A DNA stretch of 64,000 nucleotides from Mesostigma viride (lineage: Eukaryota; Streptophyta; Mesostigmatophyceae; Mesostigmatales; Mesostigmataceae): positions 971,653-1,035,652 of the forward strand of contig RPFO01000156.1 in the NCBI GenBank assembly GCA_009746045.1, given 5' to 3'. Position numbers and translations under genes: made by a program. Every line of letters starts with the position of its first letter. The first letter of the stretch is position 1. Below the pieces are notes generated by a model that was not told the origin of the DNA, searched no databases, and saw nothing but the letters and a program-made list of their open reading frames with translations. Shown here piece by piece: positions 18,842-29,867 of this stretch.

Positions 18842-19253
18842 ATGGCGGTCGAAACGGAGGGTGTGCTATGGCTTTGCTGGGACATAATCGTGGCTATCTG
18901 CTTCCTGGCTTTCGCTATCATGGTGATGGGACACCATGGGAAGCGCAAGTTCGCAGCCATAGTGCTAAGCGGCAGCACCCATGCCGGCAGCCAAGTGACC
19001 GACGAGACGTTCGACTGTAAGTGCGGCCACGAGTGCATGAAGCCCATTAGAATATCACATCTCCAGGCATTGCGAAGCGCCTGGTTTTCGCCCGGGCGGA
19101 AGCAAGAGGACAGGAAGGCGGCGATAAAGCAGCATGCAGCTGCACCAGGGGGGGTACGACGCCATAACCACGATGTCGTCATCTACTCGTCACAAGTTCG
19201 TTCATGGCGCTGGTTTTCGGTTCGTTCTCGACGGGGGAGTCAAGGATATGAAC
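18842..19253 (+). pseudogene. 5' part of an unidentified gene split by copia-3
   Basis: Open from ATG 18842, with frame open upstream to 18809. A hydrophobic segment (IIVAICFLAFAIMVMG) is followed by a Cys cluster CKCGHECM, a helix HLQALRSAWFS and a basic stretch GRKQEDRKAAIKQH. CxCxxxCM followed by a helical segment resembles the N-terminal zinc-like region of some eukaryotic transposases, but I cannot assign a family. The frame is interrupted at 19253 by the copia-3 LTR. Removing copia-3 and one TSD lets it run about 21 codons more, to a TAG at about 55089-55091. Confidence 0.5.
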
Positions 19254-19898
19254 AGTTAGCATTTTGGGCAACCAATATGCTAAGTGGATGCAGTTTGGAA
19301 AGACCTTTCCAACGCCGTGCTGACCGCCTGAAACAGACAAGGGACAAGAAAGATATGAAGTCCCGAAGTCCTAGCCATCCGTGGCCGACTAGGGTGCAGT
19401 CCTCTGGTACAGTGGACAGGACACGTGGCAGGACGTACCTGCACAGGCTTAGCCTGTCTATCACGTGACTGTGGTCCACGTAGACCAGGAGGAGCAGCAG
19501 CCTGTGACTGGTGGGGTACTGGAACTGGCACAGGGCTGCAAGGATACTAGACCTTGCAGGCCTGTGACAGGTCATGTACTTCCTAGGTTGCAGAGTCTAG
19601 GCAAATCCAGTTCGTCCTGGCTCTGCACTGATGCCAGTGGACGTTGAGGATTTGCTTGCACGCCTGCACGTGCCTCGTCACGCCGATGGGAACGAGGAAC
19701 AACACAAAGGATATAGCTTGGTCATGAGGGATGACCAGCTATCTCGATAAGCACGAACCGTGGGTGCCACCTTGGTCGTGGAAGTGCCCACCGTGGTCGT
19801 GGCCTGGTGCATGGATTTAAGGTTGCTGCCTTGCAACATTGGCTAAGCCGTGCTGTGAAAGACCAAGAGCTCACACCCGTTGGGAGCTCTTTCTAACT
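19254..19898 (+). repeat. Copia-3 5' LTR
   Basis: 645 bp, starting AGTTAGCATTTTGGG and ending TTCTAACT. It differs from the 3' LTR by small indels, so insertion is not very recent. It has no TG...CA ends. Confidence 0.92.
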
Positions 19899-19924
19899 CG
19901 TATTATTGTCTCCTTTCCATCTTC

Positions 19925-21014
19925 ATGTCCAACGTGCCGACGGAGCGGGCCATTGAGCCTTCGCAAAGCCAAAGCTCGCAGCCGCTGCTTCGGGTAGGAG
20001 CCCCGGAGCGAACACGACCTTTTCATCCCTACGCTCATCCGAGCACCGCATCGACCTTCGTCCAGGCGGCGTACCTGGCGAGAGGGCTGGCGAAGAAAGG
20101 TTGGGTGGCGGTTTGTGGAACTGCAGCAGGGCCGGCAGCGAGCGACCCCATTGTGATGCAAATTGAGGCTTCGGCAGCTCCTGGCGAATTGTCGCGAGAA
20201 GCCGTCGAAAAGTTTGTGTCGCTGAGGGACGAGCTGTCCTCGACGATTTACGGTCTGGAGGTGGCTCACCAGGGCGGGCACGTGACCGTGCAGCAGCTGG
20301 ATTTGGCGCGGGAGGCACTGGGCCAGATAGTGGCCATTGGATTGGGGGCAGCGCGACTGTTCAACCATCAGGTGGCGACTTCTGTGCTGGGCGCGGGAGT
20401 TGAGGTCCCGGACGTGATCAGGCAAGCGCAGGCGCGCGAGGTCGACAACCCCTGGTTGTCGGCAGAGGTGGTTTCCCAGACATGCGAACACCTCGTGAAC
20501 ATTCTTTTGCAGGAGTCACGGGGCAACGCAGATCGGTGGGTGATAACCACACGGCCATTTGGGATTTGGTCAACACTCGACACACCGCGGGCGGCGGAAC
20601 CAGAAGCACACGATCCAGTGGTCGAGGTCATCACGGGTCGGGAGGTAACGCCAGAAGACTTCCACTACCAATTCGTTGATCAACCAGAGGGGATCATCGA
20701 ACGTTCATCTCAGCAGATAGACGAAGGCGACGGTACCGTAGAAGGGTACGCTGCACGACGTCGTGCTGAGCTGCACGTCCCGCAAGAGCCCGAACACGAC
20801 TACGGTGGTCGTGGGGCCTGCAACGACAAGCGGGGTGGTGGGACGCGGTGGGTGAAGAACCTTGAGTGGGATCGTAAGAGTGGAAGCAAGCCCCGGATCC
20901 CAGTGGAGAAATCCGCAGACGGGCGACCCGTTAGCAGAGTGCTAGGACCCTACGCCGACGGGGAGGACGCCGCTGGCAGCGACGAGGAGCGGCCAGAGAC
21001 GCCCATCGCAGCCA
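19925..21014 (+). CDS. Copia-3 leader ORF, 5' part (extra ORF upstream of gag)
   Basis: ATG at 19925 (MSNVPTERAIEPSQ...), 27 bases after the LTR. The first 360 or so residues comprise a Ser/Pro-rich start, a helical middle (SREAVEKFVSLRDELSSTI, VQQLDLAREALGQIVAIGL), a Gly/Arg/Asp-rich linker and an acidic end. CACTA-1 breaks it at 21014. The last 33 codons lie at 47191-47288, in frame if a 2-bp CA duplication is removed (395 residues in all). Layout and position match the leader ORF of copia-1/2. This ORF is not part of standard Copia gene sets, and its function is unknown. Confidence 0.65.
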
Positions 21015-21436
21015 CACTAGGAACTCAGATTCTGAGAATTTTCTCAAAACCCTCAATTTTCTCACCCTTTGTGAGAATTTTTTGAGAAAATTGAGAAAAA
21101 TCTCAATTTTTTTCCGCAAACGCTAGGCAAAAAATCTCACCAGGGTGAGATTTTGGTGAGAAAAAGGGGGTTTTGGTGAGATTGGGGTGAGAAAAAACCC
21201 TAAAGTGAGAAAAAAGGTGAGAATGGGTGAGAAAAAGTGAGAAAAAGTGAGAAAATTGAGAAAATTGAGAAGTTTCTCACCAACACGAGAAAAATCACTA
21301 ACACGAGAAAAATCACAAGTCAACGTGGTGAGAAATTTCTCACCAAGAGTGTAACACGAGAAAAATCATGAGCTTTATTTCATTAAGTCCTTAACGTGAA
21401 AAAAAACTCAACCACTTTGATATGCATTATAGAGCA
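21015..21436 (-). repeat. CACTA-1 terminus with GGTGAGAA subterminal repeats
   Basis: Inverted copy of 17099-17522, including the AAAATCACTAACACGAG pair and the AGTCCTTAACGTG motif. The similarity ends at CATTATAG (21434), where captured LINE sequence begins. Confidence 0.82.
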
Positions 21437-22390
21437 CAAATTAATTAATTAATTAATTAAACTCGTGCTCCCGTTGGGGAGTCACGGAGCACCGAAGTGC
21501 TTTTAATCCCTGTGTGTGCACTACAGGAGAAAGGGCAGAGACCCCCAGTCTCCTTCATGCCAAAGGCATGCCACAGCTGCAATCGGGCGCGGCTAGCTAA
21601 AAGGACAGGCTAACGATCCGGCAAACTGTGGGTGCAATAAGACCCATGTGAGCATATCATAGCAAGGAGCGTGGGCAAGTAATCTGAACATAGCCAGGGC
21701 GTAGCATGGCTGTACTAGGACTGGGCTAAGGCTATGGCTGGTTGTGTACCGTGCGTTGGCGGCACGTGACTAGGTGTGTTGGCACAGCTAGGCAACATTC
21801 TAGGCATGGCTGCCTTAGCGGCAGTGACGCCAATGGTTACAAGCTAGGGCTATTGCTACTCTAGCCCGGTGGGGGCGTCCACATCTTGTGGTTGATCATC
21901 AGGTCCCCGCCCCTCCAGTACACCTTGGGCTTCTGGGGGTCCTGCTTATGGCGGAGGTATTCCGGCCACAGGTCGCGTCGCTGCTGTTGCTGAGCGGGGG
22001 TGAGGTCGTCATCCAGCGTCCAGGTGAGGTCGTGCAACCGCTTGCGACGAGAGAGGAACCGCTGCTTATCCTCAGGGGAGGGGAAGGTGAGTAGGACTGG
22101 TGGGGGAGCCGCCTTGTCCCGTGAGTGGGGAAGGCGGTGGCACCCACGCAGTTCTACCTCACCTACCAGGCCCATGAGGGTAAGAAGCTGGTTCTTGAGC
22201 TCGTCAGCAAGAGAGGTTGACGTCTCACCTGGCTTCTGGGGGAAGCGACGTAGCACCACTCGGCACTCGCGGCGAGCGCGGTCGGTGACCTCCCGTTGCT
22301 GGGCCTGGCGGTGGTCCTCCAGCTCCTGGAGCTTCGTGGCGATGGCGTCGGTGGTGGAGGCGGTCGCTGACCGCAGCAGGTCCGCGTAGC
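21435..22390 (-). pseudogene. LINE ORF1-only fragment with (AATT)n tail inside CACTA-1
   Basis: The minus strand from 22390 to a stop at 21861 encodes the C-terminal RNA-binding half of a LINE ORF1 protein. Landmarks are a helical/coiled lead-in, VLRRFPQKPGE, ELRGCHRLPHSR, PPVLLTFPSPEDKQRFLSRR and LDDDLTPAQQQQRRDLW. This last part aligns with LDNDLTPAQLRARRDRL in the full LINE at 25283-25690, so the two are relatives. About 420 bases of untranslated sequence follow, ending in (AATT)n at about 21443-21462, a LINE-type simple tail. No ORF2 sequence lies between. Either the copy is ORF1-only or it is a capture by the CACTA element. Confidence 0.65.
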
Positions 22391-24274
22391 CACATGCATG
22401 CCATCATGCATGTTTCCAAACGTCCAGGAACTGCACACGGTGCTAAGCCATTTGCAGTGCAAAAATCCAGAGGACACGACCTCATTGCTTCATATTTGTA
22501 TGCAGAAGACTAAAAAAGTAACATGCATTAATGGCCCGCATGCATAAAGGGCCTGAATTCTGATGCGGGCCCAACGGCAGCACCGCCAAAGCAGATAAGG
22601 GCCCGCAGTCTGATGCGGGCCCCACGGCACCACCGCCATAGCAGAGCTCGAAGGTCGTGGTGCGCGTGAAACGTACGTATGCCCTTTGTCGGTAGGTGCC
22701 GTTGGGGTCAAATTGGGTGCCGCCAAAATCGGGCCGACGCGTCAATAGACTGAGGCCGTCGATGAGAGCCATCATGCGGCTTGGGGAACTTCAGCTAAGT
22801 TAACTTAACGCAAACCACTGGTCGCCCGCGTCGGGAACCGGCCCAACGGCTCTCCCGCAACAGAAAATTACGCGGCATACTGCATAAGTCGTCGGATTGT
22901 TACATTTCGACGGTCAAGATTTCATGATGAGGTTTGCGTTCAATTTGCCGCAGTTTGCCGCCCAGAGAAAGTAGTTGTTGGACTCGTTGCCCACGATGAA
23001 ACACAATCAAGCAAGCCGTTTCCGGCCCCACCGTGTAGGTCATGTAGTCGCTCTTCACGTCAGCCAGCCGTAATTTCAATGCACAAGGCTACACATTTCC
23101 ATCTCCGTTCATATTCATAATCCTGCACGACTCGAAAACGCGGACAAGATAACGGCAGGCTCGAGCTACCATGGTCCGGATTCTCCCGATTTCTGGCCTG
23201 CGCTGGTTGTCTCCTTGATATTGGCAACTCTCTCCGGTAAGAGATTTTCCGCAGTTTGGCTGTTTCGAAACGTTAATTAAGTGAGATGCCTTCGGATCAG
23301 GAGACTCACACAGCCGCGAAATCATGCCAAAGGTCATATGTTCGATCCCTTGCTGGTAGCTTCTGAGCTTTCTTATTTTCTGTGTTCCGCGGAATCTCAG
23401 ATTTGGGCCGCTAGCGTTTTCACGTTTGTTGCTTTCTGATCCGACGACAACGTTGTGCCTTGCTCGTGTGACATCTGGCGCATGGTGTGACTCATGTGTA
23501 TGGTGCTGCCTTGCCACATGGGGCTGCTTTGCCATAAGAGTGAGTGTTGGGTTCTACACATTTGCTGCATGGACCGTTAGGTGCTGGTGAGCTCTTCCTT
23601 GTAGAACGCTTACATCTATATGTCAAGGATCTGATTTCTTTTCCTCTTGCGTATATTGTGTCGGTTTGCTTTATTTCTTGCAGGGACCACGAGAGTAAAA
23701 TGCAAGCGGTTCCACTTTCAAGTCAGCATGTGACGCCCTGTCGACCGGCCCGCTTTGTTAGCTAGCTACCATATAGTATTTGATGATAGGCATTGAATGC
23801 GGAAGATGTCATAACGCCATAACAGACTGTGTTGAACAGGCATTGAATGCCGAAGATGTCATAACGCCATAACAGACTGTGTTGAACAGGCATATTTGAA
23901 TGCCGAAGATGTACATAACGCCATAACAGTGTTGAATAGTTGAATCAACGGGTTCTTGCAGCTGTAAACATTAAAATTATTCAAACATTTAATGAAAAAA
24001 TCATTATTGTTCGTGCTGTTTTGAACAGCGGTTGTTACTGGCACTGCATGCATGTGTCTGCTGCCAGCATATTGCATTATGGGTGTGTTTTTCAGCGCTG
24101 TGTTTTCTCACTTTTCTCACGTCCTGTTTTTCTCACTTTTCTCACGTCCTGATTTTCTCACTTTTCTCACGTTTCACACCTCCCGTTTTTCTCACTTATC
24201 TCACGTCCTGTTTTTTGAGATTTTTCTCACGTTTTTCCCCTTTTTTCACCTTTTTGGGGCAATCTCACCCGGGT
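22386..24274 (-). repeat. CACTA-1 internal arm shared with CACTA-2
   Basis: Inverted, nearly identical copy of 13491-15405. It includes the 53-bp tandem repeats, a GCCCGCATCAGA repeat pair and the subterminal GTGAGAAA array. Matching open frames (148 and 97 codons) occur in both copies simply because the DNA is duplicated. Confidence 0.85.
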
Positions 24275-24431
24275 ATAGCCAATGATGCTGATCTTCCACC
24301 CGGGGTTCAAAATTGACATGCTATGGCGGACGTAAACGACGCTAACTACCACGTTTGGTCACCGAATTAGGTCGGATTTGGCACGATCGACTCGCCCTTC
24401 CACGCCACATCGACCGAGCTCGGTCTTGAAG

Positions 24432-25313
24432 ATGGTTACCAAGAAATCAGGGCGCAAGGAATTACCGCCTGCTGCCGCCCGTGCAGGCGACGCCCCGCAG
24501 GCGCCAGCCATAGGAGAAGGCACGGGCAACTCTCAGGCTATGGAGTCTGCCGCCAAGAAACATGGGCCTAAATCCCCCCGTGGCCACACTGGCACGGCCC
24601 GGGCCCTGTTCGTCGCAGCCCCTGCCGACTCGGGGAACACCGCTACTGAAGTCCGCAATGCACCCTTCGACGCTGCGGCATTTGCTAACGGCACAGCTAA
24701 TGTGCAAATCCTTCTGACGTTGTCTAGGCTGGACCTCGTGGCTCTGCTCACCGAGATTATGCAACAAGGCCGGCCCCTACTCTGGCCTCAGCCACCGCCT
24801 GGGCTCACCGCCATTACCCCGGTTACCGACCCCAAGGACTTGACCTCACTCAAGAAAAGTGAGTTGCGCGTCGTTGCCACGACGACGCTGCTGGGAAATT
24901 CGGAACTGCTGCCAGTATCCGGATCTGCAGCAGCAGCAGCCCTTGCCGGTACGGTGGCGCAGAAGCTTGCCACGGAGCTGATAAATTCTGATCTCGCAGG
25001 CCACTTGGCTGCGGCGATCGAGGACAACGTGGCGGACAAGGTGGCGGCCCAGGTCGTCGGCACGCTGACGGAGGCGGTTGCCGGCACCCTAGCGGCGCAG
25101 GTGGCCGGCAATTTAGCGGACAACGTGGAGGCGCAGGTGGCGAAGGTGGCCCCGTCCTACGCGACTATGGCCAGCACAGCCATCCAAGAAATAGCCACTA
25201 GCACTGCTCAGGCGGTCTCTAGGACCTTCGCCGACCGGGACAACAAAGAGCGGCGCGGCCGCACCATAATTATTCGTATAATGTGGCGGCCCTCCCCCGG
25301 GAGACGGGGCTGA
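24432..25313 (+). pseudogene. LINE ORF1, N-terminal part
   Basis: ATG at 24432 (MVTKKSGRKELPPA...). A low-complexity Ala/Pro/Lys N-terminus is followed by a long heptad-like Ala/Val helix (about residues 175-280), which suggests a trimerising coiled coil as in L1-type ORF1 proteins. The RNA-binding part starts with TIIIR and moves to another frame near 25275. The frame continues in 25283-25690. ORF1 proteins coat LINE RNA as chaperones (established for L1). Confidence 0.65.
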
Positions 25314-25690
25314 GCCTCCGCCTCAAGGTGGAGAAGGAACTCATCACCAACTTCCGCCTAGAGGACAGTGTCACAATTGACACCGTCCGCCGCCTACCGG
25401 GGCGCGCAGATGCGCCGGTGGCGCTCGTGCTTACGCGCCCCATCGGCAAGCACTATATTCTCCAACACCGCACCAAGCTACCACGAGGCTTGGGTTGGAG
25501 TCTCGACAACGATCTGACCCCGGCGCAGCTTCGCGCCCGCAGGGACCGGCTGGCACAAGAGGACGCGAAGAAGGCCCTCGCTGACCGCACGAAGAAGGTG
25601 CGGCTGCGGTGGAAGGACGACGCATGGCACATGCATGGAGGTTACCTCACGGGAGGCTACCACGCCGAGGGGAGACGCGCGGGGGGGTAG
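25283..25690 (+). pseudogene. LINE ORF1, C-terminal RNA-binding part
   Basis: Continues ORF1 after the frameshift. Landmarks are NVAALPRETGL-like at the junction, KVEKELITNFRLEDSVTIDT, APVALVLTRPIGKHYILQHR and LDNDLTPAQLRARRDRLAQED, the usual order of an RRM strand set followed by a small C-terminal domain. Homologous to the fragment at 21861-22390. ORF2 begins 83 bases after its stop. Confidence 0.68.
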
Positions 25691-25773
25691 GGAGTAGGCC
25701 CTCCCCGCCCCCCTCACACCGCGAGCAGCTACCGGGGGGTTAGCTAGAACCCACCCCCCACACCCGTCGTCCG

Positions 25774-27030
25774 ATGGCCGAGCGTGTCTTGGATAGTCCA
25801 ATCTCACGGACGACGCAACGGAGTCAAAGCCGCGACCTTCATCGCCAACTTCGCAATAAGGAGCGCCTGCTGGCTTTCGCAACCCGGCACTCCCAACGGT
25901 ATGCTGCATTCTTTGACCCCAAGACCAGGCGAGCAAGTCGCGCCGCCCGCCTGGAGGGTGCCCTATGCGCGTTGAAAAGTACTATGTTATCTCACGCCGC
26001 ACACACGTCCCCGCCAGCCTCCCCCCAACCCCCTGCCGACACCGCGGGTCCCCGGCGCCCCCTGCTGGGCGGCCAACGCCGGCACCACTCGCTGCGCATC
26101 GCAACCTACAATGTCCGCACCCTGCCTGGGGGAGATGCCCCCCCGCGGGCCAACGAGCTTGTCCACTACTGCCGCCTATATGGCATTGATGTGCTTGGGG
26201 TCCAAGAGCACCGACGCTCCTTTGAGGGCCCCGTTCAGCGTGTCACCCTCGCACTACAATGGCAACTGCTGTGCGGCCCGGCGCATGCACCGGGTCAGGG
26301 AGGAGTGGGCCTGCTGTGCTCCCCCACCGCTGCCGCCCAGCTCGTGGACCACAAACTTTGCTCGAATCGGATCCTTCAGTGCACTTTCCGCTCCCTTGAA
26401 GGACGGACCCCCATTATGCTCTCGGTAATTGTCGGATATGCCCCACATGCTGGGCACCCGGCCGAGGACCGCGCAGCGTTCTTCAACCAGTTGCTCGACA
26501 TAGAGAAACAGATCCCACGCCAATACATCGTCGCCATCTTGGTGGATGCCAACGCGACCCTGCCCGTGGGCCGCGGGGGCTGCATGTATGCGCCGCGCCT
26601 AACCGATAGCAATGCCAACACCCCCCTACTTGAGCAACTGCTCACTGAGGGGGACTTGACTGCTGCCAATACGCTTTTTGCTAAACCGCCTGATGCACTA
26701 GTGACCTTTGTGGGCCCCATGCGCAGGGCGGCTGGCTCAATGCTCCCTCGGCGGCGATGTGTATGCTTGGACTACATACTTGTGCGCAAGTGCTGGCGCT
26801 CTTCCGTCATCGATGCCCGTACGCTGACCACCCCCAGTGTCGCATCGGATCATCGCATGGTCACCGCAACCTTGCGCCTACGTCTTCAGGCCCCTGCGCG
26901 CCGCCGCCCCCGGCCCCGCCCTGACTGGACCTGCTTACGTCCCGTCCGTGGGCGCAGCCGGAGAAGTGGTCAGCGGATGAGATACGCCGCGATGCAATCA
27001 GGTCTGCCTTTGTGGACGCGCAACCTTTGA
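25774..27030 (+). pseudogene. LINE ORF2, apurinic-type endonuclease domain
   Basis: ATG at 25774. After a 100-residue basic lead, the endonuclease signature appears in order: IATYNVRTL, VLGVQEHR (metal-binding Glu), VDANATLPVG (D-x-N), CVCLDYILVRK and SVASDHRMVTA (SDH). This nicks target DNA for target-primed reverse transcription. The domain is complete, but the frame breaks near 27000 and continues in 27012-27560. Confidence 0.82.
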
Positions 27031-27655
27031 TGTACCTGGACGCAGATCGCGGTGTAGATCTCACGCCACCCTACGAACTGTTCATGCGATCGGTGGAGCT
27101 TGGCTCTAAGCTTCTCCCCGAGCAACCCCGCGCCCGACCAGCCCCACTCTACCTGCGCGACGCCCGGGTGGTTGCCGCCCGGCTGGCGCTAGCGCAGGCC
27201 CGCCGCCGCGGGGAGGACCTGTACCCGTACCAGGAACGGCTTACTCAAGCATATACTGCCGCACATGCGGAGGAGGTGGAGACACTTGCCGCCGAAATCA
27301 ATCGCCACACGGCCGCCAACCAGCACAAGGCGGCCTGGCGCTCTCTCGACCGTCTCACCGGACGCCGGGAAACGCAACGGGCTGACATCCCAGGCACCCC
27401 CAGTGAACGCCTTGAGATTTGGTTCAGCTCCCAGGCCATACTATCAGGGGCCCCTGGCCCGCCCCCCCCGCTTGACCCCGCTGCAGCTGCACGCCCTGCG
27501 GCCAGCCGAGGCGGCCCCATCGAGCCCCCGCAGGCGCCCACCAGCGAGACGGACTACCTGGTCCCACCGCTCTCCGGCCCCCTGCATGGTGGACGGCCCC
27601 CACGACGAGTGGACTCCCCAGGAATGGGCTGCTGCCATCTCCACCCTCCGCAATG
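27012..27655 (+). pseudogene. LINE ORF2, linker between endonuclease and RT
   Basis: Second frame of ORF2. It is a helical Arg/Ala/Leu-rich segment (ARVVAARLALAQARRRGEDL, HKAAWRSLDRLTGRRE). It is useful until about 27550, where the coding frame shifts again into the RT block. Confidence 0.55.
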
Positions 27656-28410
27656 ATGCTGCCATGGGAGTGGACAATATTTCACCGGAGGTGGTTAAGA
27701 TGCCTGAGCTTGAGCCCTTCCTCCGGGGTGTTTGCAACCGGATTCTACGAGATGGCCTCCCCCCGCCGACGTATTGGAAGACCGCTGTACGGGTCATGCT
27801 CTACAAGGGCAAGGGGTCCGCCGCGGATACCGGCAACTACCGCGGCGTATGCCTCCAAAGCTGCGTGCTGAAAGTCTTCATGCGTCTCCTGCTGAACCGC
27901 ATGCGCGCCAGCCTCGATCCCCACCTAGGTGAGTCCCAGATGGGCTTCCGTGTTGGTCGCAATTGTGTTATGGTCACTATTACCGCGCGCCGCCTGATCG
28001 AGGAAGTGGGTCGCCTGGCCCCCGGCCTCTTGCCATTGCTATTGATCTTCGTGGATTACACCAAGGCATTCGATACGGTTACCTGGGACGCCCTGTGGGT
28101 GGTCCTTCACCTGTTCCGTGTCCCATCGTACATCGTTGAGATCATCCGCCAGTTCTATGAAGGGTCCCAAGCCCAGGTCCGTATCGCCGACGGCGTCACT
28201 CCGGCGTTCCCCCTGCACACCGGGGTGTGGCAGGGCTGTGTGCTCTCCCCATATCTATTCATCATTATGGTGGACTATATTATGCGGCGTGCACAAGCCC
28301 GCTTCGCCCGGGTGGAGGGGCGCCCGCCGGGGATCGAGATCACGGAGTACGCCAGCTACGGCGGGGTTGACCCACCCTACCGCCTGAGCCGATCTGATCT
28401 ACGCTGATGA
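27560..28410 (+). pseudogene. LINE ORF2, reverse transcriptase domain
   Basis: RT blocks in order: DEWTPQEWAAAISTLRNDAA, AVRVMLYKGKGSAADTGNYRG, SQMGFRVGRNC, LIFVDYTKAFDTVTWDAL (motif A Asp) and GVWQGCVLSPYLFIIMVDY (motif B). The catalytic YADD (28400-28411) is reached after a frameshift at about 28380-28395. This architecture is typical of APE-type non-LTR retrotransposons; I do not assign a clade. Confidence 0.85.
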
Positions 28411-29080
28411 CACGACACTCGTGGAAACCCCAGAGTCAGCCCAACTGTGGCTACTAGACAGCTTATCACTGGAAGCGCGGGCGGTGGGGCTTATGATCAG
28501 CAAGAAAACGGAGGTCATGGCCATCGGCTTCCCTGCTGGGATAGCCCCACCCACCCTCCTTTTGCTGGACGGCAGCCCCGTCCCCCCGGCGACTCGCTTC
28601 AAGCTCGATCCTTGGCAGCTGGCTTCCCTCCACGGCCGACGACATCAACACCCGCATTGGCCAGGCCTGGGCGGCCCTCCGCCGCCTCGACAGGTTCTGG
28701 ACCTGTCGCTACCTGAGTGAGCGACGCAAGCGCATTCTGTTCAAGGCCCTTGTCCTCAGCATCCTCCTTTATGGCTGCGAGGCGTGGACCCTGGACCAGG
28801 CGCTGAGCCAGCAGCTTGACGGCACCGTCACTCGAATGCTCCGTCATATCCTCGGCGTCCGCTACCAAGAACGCCGCACCCGGGCCGAGCTCTACTGCGA
28901 GCTCCCTCTTGTCACCCATACCATCCGACACCGCCGCCTCCTCTTTGCCGGCCATCTTGCCCGCACAGACCAGGTGAATACCGATGTGGGCCCTGCCGGG
29001 GGGCTTAAGACGGGCCAACCAGGTAGACACCTCCTCCTATGGCAGGGTCCCCTTGTCCCATCGCAACCCACTGGCAAACT
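28411..29080 (+). pseudogene. LINE ORF2, post-RT region up to the Copia insertion
   Basis: Continues past YADD (TTLVETPESA, VGLMISKKTEVMAIG). It shifts frame near 28610 and gives the LINE C-terminal block: DRFWTCRYLSERRKRILFKA, LYGCEAWTLD, TRMLRHILGVRYQERRTRAE and HRRLLFAGHLAR. It is cut at 29080 by the Copia pair; the frame resumes at 46587. Confidence 0.75.
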
Positions 29081-29774
29081 AGTTAACGCCAAGCGCATTG
29101 GCGTGATCCTGATTCGGCATATCTCTGCGATTCCAGCGGCACCGGAACGAGTTCATTCCGACAAGTATCAAGAAAGTTATGGCGTTCCGACTTCCCGGTC
29201 GCGCGCGAGCGCGAGCCGGCTGTTCTTCTAAGTCGGACGTGAATATTTGCCGACGACATATGGGGTCGACAGTAATTCCTGGGCTGACAGGAATTAGGTG
29301 CTGTACCTACGACGGTATTGGATTGATACGTCGTACGCAGGAAATAGGAACCTTAACCTGTGGTCTGTTGGTACCGCAGGCTTAGTCCTGGACTTCTAGG
29401 TGCAGATGCAATAGTCACTGTGGACTGTGCTCTGTGGTCACTGTGCCTGTATGGCAGACCTACTGTATAGGAGTGGGCGCTGTACAGGTAGTGAATACTG
29501 TACCGGGGGTGTTATTACTGAGCAGGCCTCCTAGGCTGCTCAGGACTAGCAAGCACAGTGCACAAGTATATAAACAATAGGCCAGTGCCAAATGGGCATC
29601 TCTTGCGAGCCCGCCTCACGTGTTGTGCCTTGACTTGGCAAGCTCGTGTACAAGCCTCAAGTGTTGAGCGCTGTAAACATTATCCGATTTAACAAAGCTC
29701 CGTTTCCAACCATATTCACACATTGCTGCATTGCAACCATATCCTTCACATTGCGTGTGCGAAGAACGTTAACT
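29081..29774 (+). repeat. Copia-1 5' LTR
   Basis: 694 bp, AGTTAACGCC ... GTTAACT: palindromic AGTTAA/TTAACT ends, no TG...CA. TATATAAA at 29567-29574 is the likely core promoter. The bases after the LTR (CAAATTACAACC) do not show an obvious complement to a tRNA 3' end, so the primer is unclear. Confidence 0.93.
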
Positions 29775-29867
29775 CAAATTACAACCAGTCTCAGCGGAAC
29801 GGCCAGGAGGGTCGTTGCCGGTTGCGGTGTGCAGCTTTGACGACGAGAGGAGCTCGTCCGGTGGTGA

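Noticed and set aside
13491..24274. Giant foldback transposon with 1.9-kb inverted arms
   Set aside because: The arms are corresponding parts of two CACTA copies in opposite orientation. Termini, an inner pair of arms (17099-17522, 21015-21436) and copia-3 between them fit two elements better than one foldback.
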